This document shows positions 12,660-24,700 of a stretch of 64,000 nt of DNA, one piece after another. The position numbers were made by a program, and so were the translations under genes. The notes under the pieces were generated by a model. It searched no databases, was not told the DNA's origin, and was given only the letters and a program-made list of their open reading frames with translations. The stretch covers positions 7,626,001 to 7,690,000 of the forward strand of contig OZ176056.1 in assembly GCA_964247055.1 (NCBI GenBank), given 5' to 3'. The stretch is from Paragordius varius. Taxonomy: Eukaryota > Nematomorpha. How positions within the stretch are numbered: the stretch's first letter is position 1; each line of letters begins with the position of its first letter.

Positions 12660-13830
12660 CACTATGGACAAAAAGAGGGTTAATTTTTTTAAAAAATATT
12701 TTTCATGTGATATCCTATGACCAGCGAATTCATATGTCCCATTTATTTGTTGACGACCTAGTTTTTGAAATATTTAGAGAAATTTAAAATTGAGCAAAAA
12801 TTAAAAATTAAGGATCACTAAGGGTAATTAAAAAATATTGATAAAACTTGAGATATTATGGTTAATTTTCATTTTAAGATAAATAAATTTAAAAATAACA
12901 TAAAATCATATAGTTAGGGTTTTTATAAAAACTCAGCTCAAGTTTTTTTTAACACGCTAAAAAGTCAAAAAATTATGAAAATATATTAAAATAATTTTTT
13001 TAATTTTTTGCTAGCTAAATTAATTGAATCTTAATATTAATATATTATTCAGTAAAGAAAACTTAATATTAAAATAAAGCTTAAAAAATGTATATTTTAT
13101 TTTTCACTTTTTGTCATCTGGTTTATGAATGTATAAAAAAACTACTGTTATATTTTGGAATCTTACATGATGGAATTATAAAGTATATATGTTTAAAATA
13201 GGATTTACGAGTAGTGGAATATCAACCAATAATCGTACAAATCCCTGTAACAGGTTGGTTTTAACACAAATCAATATTTATACTGGGATATACGCTTTTT
13301 GGTTAATATCAAAATTTTAAATATATTGTATTAATTTTATATACTTTATAATTCCCGCTCATGTGAGATTCCGAAAACAGTATTTATACACATATAAACC
13401 AGATGAATAAAATAATATAAAACATTTTTTGTTTTATTGTATTATATAAGTATTTTTTACTGATTAAAATATGAATGTTAAGATTTTAATAGTGAGTTTA
13501 GCTAGTAAATAATTAAATTTTTTAGTATTATAAAAAAAATTGAATTTTAAGTATGTTATAAGAAAAACGCGTTTTTTTATCTGAATTTTTATAAAAACCC
13601 TAGTTATATGATTTCTATTTATAAATGGTAAATAGCTAAAAAGATATTAAATCATAATATCTCAAGATTTATCATTATTTAATTATCGTTAATTATCCTT
13701 AATTTACACTTTTTGCCAAATTTTGATTATCTCTCAATATTTCAAAAACTAGTTGGTAAACAAATAAAATTTTTTGCGGCGCATGAATTCGCTTGTCATA
13801 AGCTATCTCAGGAAAAAAAATCATACAGTG
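12660..13830. mobile_element. 1.17-kb foldback element with ~500-bp inverted arms
   Basis: The two halves are reverse complements of each other almost throughout: about 12660-13200 pairs with about 13310-13830, leaving a ~110-bp spacer. Matching pairs include 'gacctagtttttgaaatatt' with its complement near 13735-13755, and 'gtttttataaaaac' near 12920 and 13590. The ends are cactatgg on the left and the complement of cactgtat on the right, flanked by taa (12657-12659 and 13831-13833). The CACT end and TWA duplication tie it to the elements at 7652 and 17706. No coding capacity is seen. Confidence 0.85.
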
Positions 13831-13845
13831 TAATTAAAACAAATT

Positions 13846-14143
13846 CAGTGGCGTACCGAGCATTTGAGGCGCCCGGGGCATAAAACTTTTATGCCCCCCC
13901 CCCTTTATAAAAGCCAAAACAATTTAGTAAAAAAAATACAAACATACTAATTGGGTGAATAATAGAGTATATAATTTAGGGATTATCACCTAAATAGCTG
14001 AAAAATCTCATTTGAAAGTTCTTAATATTTTTGCAAAATTAAAATTTAATTTTAAAAAAACATATAGGCATAAATAACGGCCCCCGGGGCATGATGCACG
14101 ACCTTGCCCTCCCCCCCCCCCCCCCCCCCTCGGTACGCCCCTG
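13846..14143. mobile_element. Non-autonomous hAT (MITE), exact 8-bp TSD
   Basis: The 298-bp element starts 'cagtggcgtaccgag' and ends with the complement of 'caggggcgtaccgag'. An exact 8-bp duplication, aacaaatt, lies at 13838-13845 and 14144-14151. Inside are 'gcgcccggggcat' and 'gcccccggggcat' as inverted subterminal copies, and long C runs, the longest at about 14110-14129. The ends are the common animal hAT type (CAGTGGCG). It begins only 15 bp after the foldback element. Confidence 0.9.
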
Positions 14144-14151
14144 AACAAATT

Positions 14152-15590
14152 ATTAATTATTTTTATATTCGTTTTAATTATATAATTTTTATTATTATTT
14201 TTTTTGTTTTTAGTTTATTAATTGTAAAAGATAATACCATGTATTAAAAATTTTGGATACTATAATTAAATTTAATAAATTTTACGATAATTTAAGATTT
14301 TAACAAAAAACAAATATTTTTTTACAAGACTACCATATTTTTTAGGATTTCAGATAGAGGGGAAAAACGTAAATTGGTACACACTCAATTATATATTTTA
14401 TTGTAATAATGGATAGTGGAAAAAATGCATTTCTTTCTTCCTTTGACACAATAAATTAAAATTTACCTGAACATATTTCCACATAAAAATTAAATATGTA
14501 AATTGTCTTTCACACTACATTTAAAAACAAAATTTTTTACGCTATATGAAATTACTATAAATGAGATTTTATTTGTAATTATTTTAATTTTACAGAGGCA
14601 AAAAAATACTGCCAAAAATTTTCATAACACTATAATTTTAATAATTTAACTATATTCATTTTTTTAAGGTGTTAACAGGAGAGAATTTAAAGATGTGTAT
14701 TAATGTTCACTTTATAATTAAACCGCCTATTGAGATAGTGATAAATGCGTTTTTTCGCTTTTTTTTCCTTTCAGCAATAATTATTCTCGTTATTCTTTAG
14801 GTATACTTACAATCAGGCGATCATTATTTAAATATCTGTAAATTAAAAAAAGTGATAAATTTGACCCCCCCCCCCGCAAAATAGAAATGGGGCCCAAATT
14901 TTATATAAATAATAAAAAAGGGCCCCTGAAAAGCATATCTCTCCTATTTGTTTTTATTGTCCTACTAAATTACTTTTATATCTAAAACTTTTAATGTTAA
15001 ACATTGCTTCAAATTATTTTCTGGCACCTATTGATCCAAATGCAACTTGGTTTTTCAATTGACTTTTAGTGATTTATCATGAACGATGACAAACTACATA
15101 ATTTTAGCCCGAAATTTTTTCATGTGCCAAATATATTAAAAAATGTTTTAAATTTTTATAATTATTTTGCAAATAATTAAAAATTTGAGGACCGCATTGA
15201 AGAAAAATTAAAAATGTGGAGATCAATAGATATTTTAATATATTACAAAGATTTTTAAACAATCACACACGATTTATTACAGTAAATTTGTTTATTGCGC
15301 TGGCAAAATTTGAAAAAATATTTTCGATTTGTTGCTATTTATAAAAAAAGAAGTTTAGTTTATCTCCAATAACAAATTTACATTTACTTATATAAACGGT
15401 TTTGTTTATAATATTTTAAATGAATGATAAATTTACCTTAAAGATACCCGGCACTTTACAAAGGGTAATATGTGGTTTATATAAATATTTAATGACCTTG
15501 AAATAACCTTTTACACAACAATTAATGGTGTGAATAAACAAAAGAGAAATTAAAAAATATTATACATATTGCTTTGCTTCTTAAATATAA
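14152..15590. other. Intergenic, AT-rich; poly-C tract
   Basis: No gene was recognised. A C-run near 14866-14875 next to 'gggcccaaatt' and 'gggcccctgaaaagc' at 14891-14935 may be a worn transposon end, but a partner end was not found. Confidence 0.4.
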
Positions 15591-15599
15591 TTTTTGATA

Positions 15600-15755
15600 T
15601 ATATAATTATAATATTTTTTAGGATGAAGCATTTAGCTATTACCGAAAAAATTATTATTTTGCTTAATGCGCGGTAACTTTGCGATTTTAATGTCAAATA
15701 TTTTTCTAAAATGATTGGTCAAACCTAAAAAAGCACCATGATCCTGATTCATTTA
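15600..15755 (+). repeat. Fragment of dispersed hAT-derived repeat
   Basis: It contains 'aagcaccatgatcctgat' at about 15731-15748 preceded by 'gatgaagcatttagct'. The same order is found inside the hAT element at 50557-51950 and in other scattered fragments. Ends are worn and undefined. A weaker likely copy sits at about 22240-22420. Confidence 0.55.
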
Positions 15756-15821
15756 TCTACAAATTATATATGTTTTGACAGGATTAAAAAACGCTCCGAT
15801 TTTGTGCTCGTTGTTATATAT

Positions 15822-16684
15822 ATCGTTTCCCAGTCAAAAAACGTTTTCCCTTTCGATAAAAACATGTTCCCAGTCAATGAAAACGGTTTAATTTTTGATG
15901 ATATATATCAAGATTAGGATATTATTTATAAAAACCCAATTATTGAATGATAATTTTCCCCATATAATCCAATATACAATCATTAATGCCCTTAAAAGCT
16001 ATATAACTGAGTGAATATTTTATGGTTTTTGAGATATTTTTAAGAATATATTTAATAATTTTATTATTTTATGGATGGTTCGCATCAATATTCGGGACTA
16101 AATTATAAAATCTATAGTTTCGGATAATAAAGTTTAAGTAAATATAACATTTTCATCTCAAATTCGTCATTTGACACTTCAAATTGGTTATAAACATCTG
16201 CAACTTTACCCTTATTTATATAATGTATTTAACTTATAATCAATTATCTTTATTTATTAAACATTTTTAATCAAAACATTTTATATCCATAAAATTTTTT
16301 GTCATTTTTTTCCCGACAGTATTTTGATCGACAAACTTCATATGTTTAAAAACATATTTGAAGTGTTAAATGTGACCATTTTGAGATGAAAAGGGTATTT
16401 TTTTAAAATTTAACGTATAAGTTTTATAATTTAGAGCCGAATATTGTTTCTAATCATCCATAAAATAAAAAAATTATTAAATCATTAAATTCTCATTAAG
16501 TTATAATATACCTTTTAAAGAATAAGGCATTAATGATTGTATACTGGATTATATAGGAAAATTTGTCATTCAATAATTGTGTTTATATAAAAAATATTAT
16601 CCTAATATTATGCTGATAATAGTTAAATGTTATTTTTATACTTGTTTTTAATCATCAAATATACCTTTTTTGACTGGGAAATGG
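15822..16684. mobile_element. ~860-bp foldback element with 'tttcccagtcaaaaaa' ends
   Basis: Left and right termini share 'tttcccagtcaaaaaa' in inverted orientation, and the arms match for several hundred bases (about 15826-16180 against 16370-16681). Shared blocks include 'tacaatcattaatgcc' and 'aattattgaatga'. A TA dinucleotide can be placed at each outer boundary, which would suit a Tc1/mariner-type target. A second copy of the end motif ('gttcccagtcaatgaaaacg') lies just inside the left end. No coding potential. Confidence 0.75.
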
Positions 16685-16711
16685 TATAGCTTATAATTAA
16701 AAAGTTTAAAT

Positions 16712-16760
16712 CAGGGATGCTCAACACGCGTCCTTCCAATAAATTTTACGCCCCCCTAAA
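16712..16760 (+). mobile_element. Possible solo hAT terminus
   Basis: 'cagggatgctcaacacgcg' looks like a hAT terminal repeat of the CAGGGATGTCCAACACGCG kind. No opposite end or duplication was found nearby. Confidence 0.35.
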
Positions 16761-17038
16761 ATTAAACCAAATATTAAAATTTTAATTTATATATTGGGAA
16801 AAATAGACGAGAATGCGCGACAATATTATTTAATTTGTGCCACATTATAACTTCAAAAAAGTTTGTTTAGAAAAAATTCAGGTCTTTTGACAAAATAAAT
16901 TTTTACCAAAAAAATACCGAAAGACATTGAAAAATACATTTTTTATATTCGGTGAGGCTAAAAATTTCGACCACATGATTATTTTAAAATATTACTTCAC
17001 TATTTACAATGATGGTTTTTTTGCTAATTGTCTAATAT

Positions 17039-17041
<3 letters not shown>

Positions 17042-17072
<31 letters not shown>
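17042..17072. repeat. (TA)n microsatellite
   Basis: An uninterrupted run of about 15 TA units. Confidence 0.9.
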
Positions 17073-17075
<3 letters not shown>

Positions 17076-17169
17076 CTAAATAAATTTACCATATAATTCG
17101 TTTGATGAAATATGGTCAATTTAAAATTACAAGAAATATATCAATACTTGAAAATTCAATATGTTGTTG

Positions 17170-17625
17170 CTAAGGTCGATTCCGACTAACTGCAACATTA
17201 AAAATATATCTTCTCACCTCATTGCATATATCCGATATAGCGTTTAGTTCGGCTTGTGTTTGGTTTGGTTCTTTATGGATTTATCCATCTTTTTTTTCTC
17301 CTCTTTTACGAGCACCACTCACTATGTCCAGCATCAGTGACTTTTCGAGTGAGTCGAATCTATTATTGTGGACGAAGTAGGAGAATTTTTAGCGTATTAG
17401 GCTGCCAAGTAAAGACATTTTGGGATTAATTTTGTTCAAAATAGTAGAGTTTGGTATTTATTTTATCTGGCCTTTTTGTTTGGATAATTTTCCTCCAAAC
17501 CCATAGTTCGAAAGAATTTATTAATCGTTTGTCATGTTTTTTTAATGTCCAGCTTTCACACCCATATAATGCGGGGAATACTGTTGCCTTGATTAAATAT
17601 CAAATTCAATGTACAGAAATGAAAA
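17170..17625 (-). mobile_element. LINE 3' fragment (non-LTR RT C-terminus)
   Basis: On the minus strand, about 17575-17480 encodes ALYGCESWTLKKHDKRLI, then FELWVWRKI. This matches the region after the reverse transcriptase of many non-LTR elements (LYGCESWTL...RI.AFEM...R). Further on, about 17350-17270 encodes DIVSGARKRGEKKRW, matching the family's G.R.RGR...W stretch. Stops occur between, so it is a dead 5'-truncated copy. Clade not assigned. Confidence 0.75.
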
Positions 17626-17705
17626 CATCAATCTCTGACATTGAATAAAATTACACATGGCAGTATTAATTAGTCATATTTTTATCACATAAAATAGCTA
17701 AATAA

Positions 17706-18777
17706 CACTAGACAACAAATTTTGTCTTTTTTTAACTGCCATTCTTGTAAATTTATTTATTTCATTAAAGTACATAAATAGTCTAAAATGAAAATTGGTC
17801 TAACACCTAAGAATTTTATTTTATTAGGGTTTATCGATAATTTTTGGCTCCGATTTAACATTAAACTCAAAATTTCCATAATTAAACTTTTAGATATAGA
17901 GCCATGTATTTTATTTCATTCGAAAGAGCGCGAAAAACTGTATTTTTCGAATGGGAGTAAGTCATTCGAAACAATTGGATGGATAAGTTATTTGGGTTTA
18001 ATGTTTAAAATTATCTAAGTCAAAAAATTTTGACAGACAAATCAATTTGAAAATCATATAAATTGTTTTGATATAATTATCAGGGTTTTATTAGTATTTA
18101 ATTAAAAAAAATCTTTAAATAGCTTTTGGTTAGCTTTTTTAATAAAAATTATTATTATCATAATTATATTACCTAGTGGATACTAACATGCATCGTTATA
18201 ACTGTAAATTTATTACATAGTCGTTGAAATAATAATAAAACTCCTTAAACATTGTTTTTAGTCTTTGATATTTCGAAATTATAAGCCTCATAAAGAAAAT
18301 AAATTAATATTGATGAGATGGTAATTTTTAAAAATAAAAAACTTTAAAATGGCTGTTTTGAGTGACATAAAAGCAACAATTGTGTTATCTTTTTTGGACA
18401 TTCATTGCCATCTAGACAAAGTTTAGGCTCTTTTCATCCTTTAGTAAAAATATATTAATTAAGAAAAACGTTCTCGCTTTGCGGGTTTGACGCTTTCTAA
18501 CTCCAATATTAAGTTTTGATGTAAAACATATTAGTAAGCATTTTATAGAGTTTTTGTTACTCTTTCAAATAATATATGACAAACGGGCATTTCTCGTATA
18601 TTTTCAAATTAAAACATCTTTTAGTAAAATTTTGATAAAGAGGGCGCATAATCGAAAAAATCAAATTAAACAAAATTCTTAGGTGGAATTATAATTTTTA
18701 ATTTCTGATTAACTGTTAAAATGATGGTAAATATTAGAAAATGCAAGTTGAGTGGCAGAAAATTTTGTTGTCCAGTG
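17706..18777 (+). mobile_element. CACT-ended DNA element, TAA duplication
   Basis: The left end is 'cactagacaacaaattttg' and the right end is the complement of 'cactggacaacaaaatttt', a near-perfect ~19-bp inverted pair. taa flanks each side (17703-17705 and 18778-18780). It belongs with the element at 7652-8790 by end sequence, duplication type and size (~1.1 kb). A 76-codon plus-strand frame at 17788-18018 has no recognised domain and may be chance. Confidence 0.8.
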
Positions 18778-18780
18778 TAA

Positions 18781-19105
18781 TAAACTGACCATGAACAAGT
18801 GTATGTAAAACAGCCATATATCATGACGATTGTAAAATAATTCTATAAACATCTTTTTGTCTGAAACACGGCAAACGAAATAATTTTATCCTTTTTAAAT
18901 TCATCTTAAACCTTATTGGTGAATAAAAAAATTCAAAAAAAAGTTTTTTGTATCAACTCATAAAATGGTACCGCTCACACAAAGTGACAAACACTATTTT
19001 CGCACACGATGTTAAGGTTTAATTTAAAAAGGAAGGTTTGACTGTATATTTCGGTTTGGGTTGTATTGTTACAGTAGAGGTCGACTTTTAGCAATATTGT
19101 AAATA
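18781..19105. other. AT-rich spacer
   Basis: No feature could be supported between the CACT-ended element and the LINE fragment. Confidence 0.45.
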
Positions 19106-19109
19106 AAAC

Positions 19110-19335
19110 CTCTCTATAGACTGCGATTTTTAATTTTAATGTTGAGTTCTGCCAAGGTGGTATTGGTGTCTTTTAGAATATAATCCATCCACCATATCTT
19201 TCTTCGGCCCCTTTTACGTGTATAACTAACCTTTAACAAAATCAAGGACTGTTCCAGTGAGTAGATCTCATAATATGGCCAAAGTAGAATAGTTTGGTGC
19301 GGAATGGTTTATATTGGCCAAATTTAGCAATTTTA
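19110..19335 (-). mobile_element. LINE 3' fragment, second copy
   Basis: On the minus strand it encodes FGHIMRST (about 19290-19260) and SYTRKRGRRKIWWMDYI (about 19230-19180), then LAEL. This is the tail region of the same class of non-LTR element as 17170-17625 (FGHIMR...RKRGRR..WWMD.I). A frame change lies between the two blocks. The two fragments differ, so they are separate insertions or old copies. Confidence 0.7.
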
Positions 19336-19621
19336 ATTGCAAAAATAGATTACATCAAGAGAAAGACACTTTTCAATAACATGATTGCACACTCGATCCG
19401 GAGGCTTGCAGCACAACACAATTAAATTGTATTTATATTTACCATTCCAACATTTATAAAAACATCTAAAATATGTTTCAACTGCAAATAACACGGTGCT
19501 TTAGTTCCTTAATCATTAATTTTAAAATAATAACAACTCAAATTACTTTTTATTAATTAGGGTCGAATAGTTGGAAAGATGAAAGACCGCTCACAATGAA
19601 ATTTATAAAAAGTAACTTTTC

Positions 19622-19945
19622 GAATCTATATATAACATTTAAAATTCAAATTCACCCTTGAACAATTCAAATTCAAAATATATTATATGTTTTTTTAAGA
19701 TTAAGAATTACCTATATTTTTATATATTTTTAGAAAATAAAATTTTGTTATTATTAAAATAATACCGAAAAAATACTAAACTATGCCAAGATATGTTTTA
19801 TATTAATAATGAGTTATATTATTTCGAAAACACATAATTTATTTTTAGGGTGAATTTGAATTGTTCGAGGATGATTTTGAATTGTTCGAAGGTGAATTTG
19901 AATCGTTCAAGGGGGAATTGAACTGTAAATGGCATATTTAATATT
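19622..19945. mobile_element. MITE of the 'TTCAAATTCACC' family, copy a
   Basis: The left side starts near 'aacatttaaaattcaaattc' and the right side ends 'gaactgtaaatggcatattt'. The right flank holds about four ~21-bp tandem units of the type 'ggtgaatttgaattgttcg', and the left holds the inverted counterpart. Related copies are at 24785-25145, 25868-27285, 47112-47345 and 60645-60925. Confidence 0.75.
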
Positions 19946-20379
19946 TATCTTATTATCATTAAATTTAAAGTTTCTTCACTGATTTAAAAATTACTAAAAA
20001 TTTCACATTTTGGAGTCATAAAACACAATAATACTGTAATCTTTTAGCAAGGTTTCTCTTTAAAAAATTACCTAGTTATACAATCATATTTTTTGCATAT
20101 AGTTATTTAATCATGGTAAAATTTCATATACCTAAAATTAATAAAAAATATATTTTAGGGAGTTTGTTTTTCATCCATTTAGCTTAACTTGGAATAAAAT
20201 AATAACTTTAAATAATAACATTTACACAAGTTAGTAGTGTACACGATGTTTACTATTTCATAACGAAGCTAAGCGTGCGAAAAAACAAACGATAAAAATA
20301 AACGAATTCTAAAATAAACAACAATAATAAATATATTTGGAGGGAATTTTAAAAGCCATTTATTTTTTTTCGTTTTTAG
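19946..20379. other. Upstream region of the small gene
   Basis: It is AT-rich and non-coding. A 3' splice site ('cgtttttag' ending at 20379) closes it, so it probably contains an intron and 5' untranslated exon of the next gene. No promoter element could be identified with confidence. Confidence 0.4.
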
Positions 20380-20788
20380 CCATCATGCCCGCAGAAACTA
20401 TTATAAAGATTTTATTTTCACAATCTGAATGGGAACAAATCGAAAAGATTGAACACGATGACCCATCAAAACTAAGTAATTATTTTGTATATAATCATTC
20501 TAATTTATAATAGGCAACATTTATGAAACGAGTCAATTGCTGCTTATGTTAAAGGAAGAACCAGTCATAGTAAAATACTATATAGCTCAATACATGCTAA
20601 AAAATAACCTATTTTGTGATTTTAACCATGTAATGCCATGCAATGACAACTCCCACAATCCTATGAAAGCAACAACCCTGTATGAACTCTCACTCATTGC
20701 AACTTCGCAATCTTCGCTAGAAAAATTTCCCATCAAAATTGGGTATTATATAACGTTGCCTTCTTTGAGTTTATGCATTTTAAAATAA
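20380..20788 (+). CDS. Unrecognised 121-residue protein, two coding exons
   Basis: The coding sequence starts at the ATG at 20385 (context atcATGCCC), just after a polypyrimidine-AG acceptor at 20379. Exon 1 runs to 20475; a 38-bp intron follows (20476-20513, GTAATT...ATAG); exon 2 runs 20514-20788. The splice restores one frame of 121 codons: MPAETIIKILFSQSEWEQIE is the start, then an acidic, mostly helical-looking middle (LLLMLKEEPVIVKYYIAQYM) and a Ser/Thr-rich end. No signal peptide or membrane segment and no family was recognised. AATAAA signals at 20787-20792 and 20797-20802 sit right at the stop. Splice signals, codon-level continuity and poly(A) signals support a real gene, but conservation is unknown. 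Confidence 0.6.
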
Positions 20789-20802
20789 TAAATTTTAATA
20801 AA
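20787..20802 (+). terminator. Two AATAAA poly(A) signals
   Basis: AATAAA occurs twice, at 20787-20792 (overlapping the stop codon) and 20797-20802. They mark the likely 3' end of the small gene and separate it from the SMYD5-like gene downstream. Confidence 0.5.
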
Positions 20803-21788
20803 GATTTTTTTAATGTGGAAAAACGGAAAAATATTTTACAATACAAAATTGTATGTTTGTACGATCAATTTTAAATATATATTTTATAGCCTTTTAGGCA
20901 ATTCATCAAAATTCCAAAAATTAGAAACTTAAAAATTGCAAAATAAATCATGACCGCAGATCTTTGTTATAAATGTGTCCAGTTAAATCGCGAAAAACAA
21001 TATCTCAACACTTTCGATCAAATGGCAAAAATGCATGTTTTAATAGAAATATGTTTGTCATAAAAATATAATTTATATGGAGAGTATTTTAAATTAGTCC
21101 GTTGTATGCATTTACCCTGACCAATTTTTATTATAAAATGTAAGAAATCAGTTAAATGATTTCTTAAACCAATTTTCTAATTAAATCCTTCCCGAATTTC
21201 GGCAATTAACCAGCGAAAATTGTTAAAAGAAATAATATTTATAGTCATGTTAATAATTTAAGAAAAAAAATTTCCGATGTATGCGAATTTGGACACTCCT
21301 GTACTAAACGATCATTTTTATTAAATTACTTTTTGTTTAATTTCATGTATTTTCATATGAAACATTTGTTGACCCTCTGCTTGCTAATTACTCTTAAAAT
21401 TATCTCTTTAATCGTTTTTTTGCATAAAAACTTATATTAGAATCAAATTTATATACTTTACACATAAAATAAATATATATTTATGGAGTAGGTAACTCTA
21501 TCGAATAAAAATTTGTTATTATTGGTGTTTCATATTTATTTACCATTACCGATTTAATTAATATAAAATATACAAATAACCAGAAATTCGGGAAAATACA
21601 TGGCTAATTTATCGCAACGTGAATATATTCTACATATAATTACCAAAAATAATTGTTAATATTCCATTTTTGTTATTGAACCTAAAAATGATATGGTTGT
21701 ATAAAGGAGTTTTATATAAATAATAAGAGGAGGGGGGGGTGATTATTTATTCAATAAAAATGATAAGTTGATTTCCGTTTATTACCAG
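20803..21788. other. Gap before the SMYD5-like gene
   Basis: No exon was recognised. The first residues of the SMYD5-like protein, before its SET-I exon at 21789, must be encoded here or further left in a short exon that I could not pin down. A G-run lies at about 21731-21740. Confidence 0.4.
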
Positions 21789-24700
21789 CGTTGGAAAAAT
21801 GGGAAAATCATTGATTGCAACGAAAAACATTGATATTGGAACATATATATTTCTAGAAAGTCCCCTCTTTTTTGCCCCAAAGACAACAAATCGTATATTA
21901 GTATTTTATTTTTACAAACAAAACGATTTGATTTTAATTTATAAAAGAAGTTTGTTTAATGAGAATCATTTAATTTAAGAATATAATTTAGTTAACATTA
22001 TTTAAATATTTTTGATATACAAGTTATAGTCAAAATTAAATATTATTTTATAATATATTTTATTTGGCTGCATTTACTTAGAAATATGCTAAACATTTAT
22101 TTAACACTTTATAACCATATTACATCAAAATTTAGCTTATAACATAAATTAAATAATTAATATCATGCTTTTATATTACTTTTCTACAGTGTGAATAATA
22201 GAGTGTTACATACATTAAGAAAGCGTAAAATATTCGGAATGAAGCATTTAGCTTTGCCAAAAAATTTTATTTAGCACAATGTGCAAAAATTTTGCAATCT
22301 TTCGATTGGAATGGTTACCACAAAAGGTTAACTTTCTTATTTCATTCATAAGGCCCAAAATAAAATGCAGCATGAACATCATGATACAATTTTTTATCAG
22401 AAACTATATATATTTCAGCAAGATCTTGTGTGCCTTTTGTTCAATAATAAAATAATGAATAGGGCACAATCACCAAAAAAATTTATAAAATAATATGCGG
22501 AGGATTAAAGATAGATTTTAAAATAAAAATAATTTTATCAAAACTGTAAAAACGGAAAAAACCCATACATGACTACTAGTTTCCCTTTTAGCCATTGAAA
22601 GTACAGATATGACCTTAACAGGGCTCGCTAACACTCCATAACTTGGGGTAGATTTAGATGCTAGAGCGATTTGAAATTTGAATATCTTATAAAATTTTTA
22701 AGGTATTAAGTCGAATTCAAAAAAATGCAAATTAAACTTTTTCCCCGCAATTTTTTTTTATTTATTTTTATAAGGCAAATATGTGTAAAAAATGTAAATA
22801 ATCAATTTAAAAAAATTTTCAGGCTTCATTTTACAGGCAAAATTGATTTTATAAATCTGTTCTAACACGTAAACACAAATTTAGACTCTAGAAGCTTCAA
22901 AACTGTCACTATAAGCCTATTTATCTAATACATAAGAACAATGTTAGATATTTTAAACTAAACTTTCAAAATATTGTTTAGAAATTGAGATTTAATATAA
23001 CATTACCCCAATATGTCAACTAGGAATGGTCATAAGTTTGAATCTATTTTAAAAAAGATATTTTTTAGCCATTTTAACAATGCGAAATTTTAGCAAACGA
23101 GATAATTTATAATAACAAGTTTATTTTTTTGTTTCGGTCCCGAAATTTAAATTAGGTAAAAGCCTGACGATTGAGTTGCATAAAATTTATTCAAATATGA
23201 TTCAAAAGTTACTTTTTTGTTTAAATCTAATAAATTAGAACAAAATATAATCAGCATGTATTAAAAATTAAGCTACTCCAATCAATATGTTTTGTGCCTA
23301 CTGTGCCAAGTATTTTGCCATGCAAGATTTTTTTTCGAGAGAAGATATTGAAATTTTCGCCGCAATGAGACCTAATGTGGTAATGTTTTATATTATTATT
23401 TATTATTATATTGACATCTCTAAGTCCTTTAAGGCAAATTTAGTGAGCCTTATACAATAAGATGTTCAATTAACATCAATTTCAGCTCACCTTGTTATAT
23501 TTTATTGTTAAAAGAGGAATAATTCTTTGATTTCTTGTTAAATCGGCATTAATTTATACATCATTGAATATATAGTATGGACTTTTACTTTTATAACATA
23601 AGACTGCTACTTTTCCGTTGTGATGGTTGGCCTCAGCTTAAACAAGTTAGTTTTAAATGTTTTGCAAAAACCTTTACTTTGCAGCAAGTTGTTTTCACAA
23701 GGGCATGTAGGAAATTTAAATTTATTTTCACACCATGGATTTAAAAGATCAGAGAAAATCATTTGTAAAGTTTAATATCTAATATATAATTTAGTAAACG
23801 ATTCAACTAATATTTCGTGGGTTTGTTACAAATGTAATTATTTCCTTTTGTTAGAAATGGTCTGATTGTATAAGGCACTCCATTCCCTGCGATAACTGCA
23901 ACGAAGAGTTTTATTGTACAAATGAGTGTAAAAGCAATAGTTGGGAATCTTTCCATTCCTTTGTTTGTGCCAAAAACCCTAACCATAAGGATAGACCTGA
24001 TTTGGAAAGCGCTAAAATTAAATTTAAAGAATTGTTTCAACTAGCATCAGAGGATACTGTCCAACCGGGTTGGCCATCAAACACCAATCCTCTGATTTTA
24101 ATTAAGGTTATTTGTCAAGGTATTAAAGAGATAAGCCATGATGATGGCTATTGTAAAACTTTAATCACAAATAACTCCAAGTCGGAAGGGAAAGACAGTC
24201 AAAACAATCAAACAACTTGTGGTGAAGATAAGGAAATGTCCATATTAGGATTGTACATTATACGTAAAATTTTGGGATCCTTTACATCCTCCACAACTGA
24301 GTTACAATTAACCGCGTTTATCAAATCTATGCATCAAACCAAACATATATTTGATATCCTTACCAATCCAGACAATGTTGAAGCCTTCAAACTTTCTGAC
24401 AGAGCATTTGCTCTAATCTGTCTCATTATAATGAAGAATGAACAAGCGTTTGCTCCCTATCTCTTTGTGGATGATATGAACTCTTTGTATAAACAGGTCT
24501 ATATTCAATGTCCCGAATATGCTTTCTCTTATGTAATGAGAATCCAAAAAGTGGCGGAAAGGATTTTTATGAAAGACCCCGAGTTTTCTGGAATTTTTGT
24601 TATTCAATCCTGCATTAACCATAGTTGTGACCGCAATGCCATGATCTTAAATTCGGCAACGAAAACCATTGCAAAAAAATGTGGAATAATGAAGTTTGAT

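Noticed and set aside
17788-18018. 76-codon plus-strand frame as transposase
   Set aside because: No catalytic or zinc-finger motif, and no counterpart was recognised in the sister element at 7652-8790.
7652-18777. CACT-ended elements as Polinton relatives
   Set aside because: They are only ~1.1 kb, have 3-bp duplications and show no polymerase or capsid gene.
24413-24622. 69-codon minus-strand frame
   Set aside because: It is the antisense shadow of the SMYD5-like exon 3.
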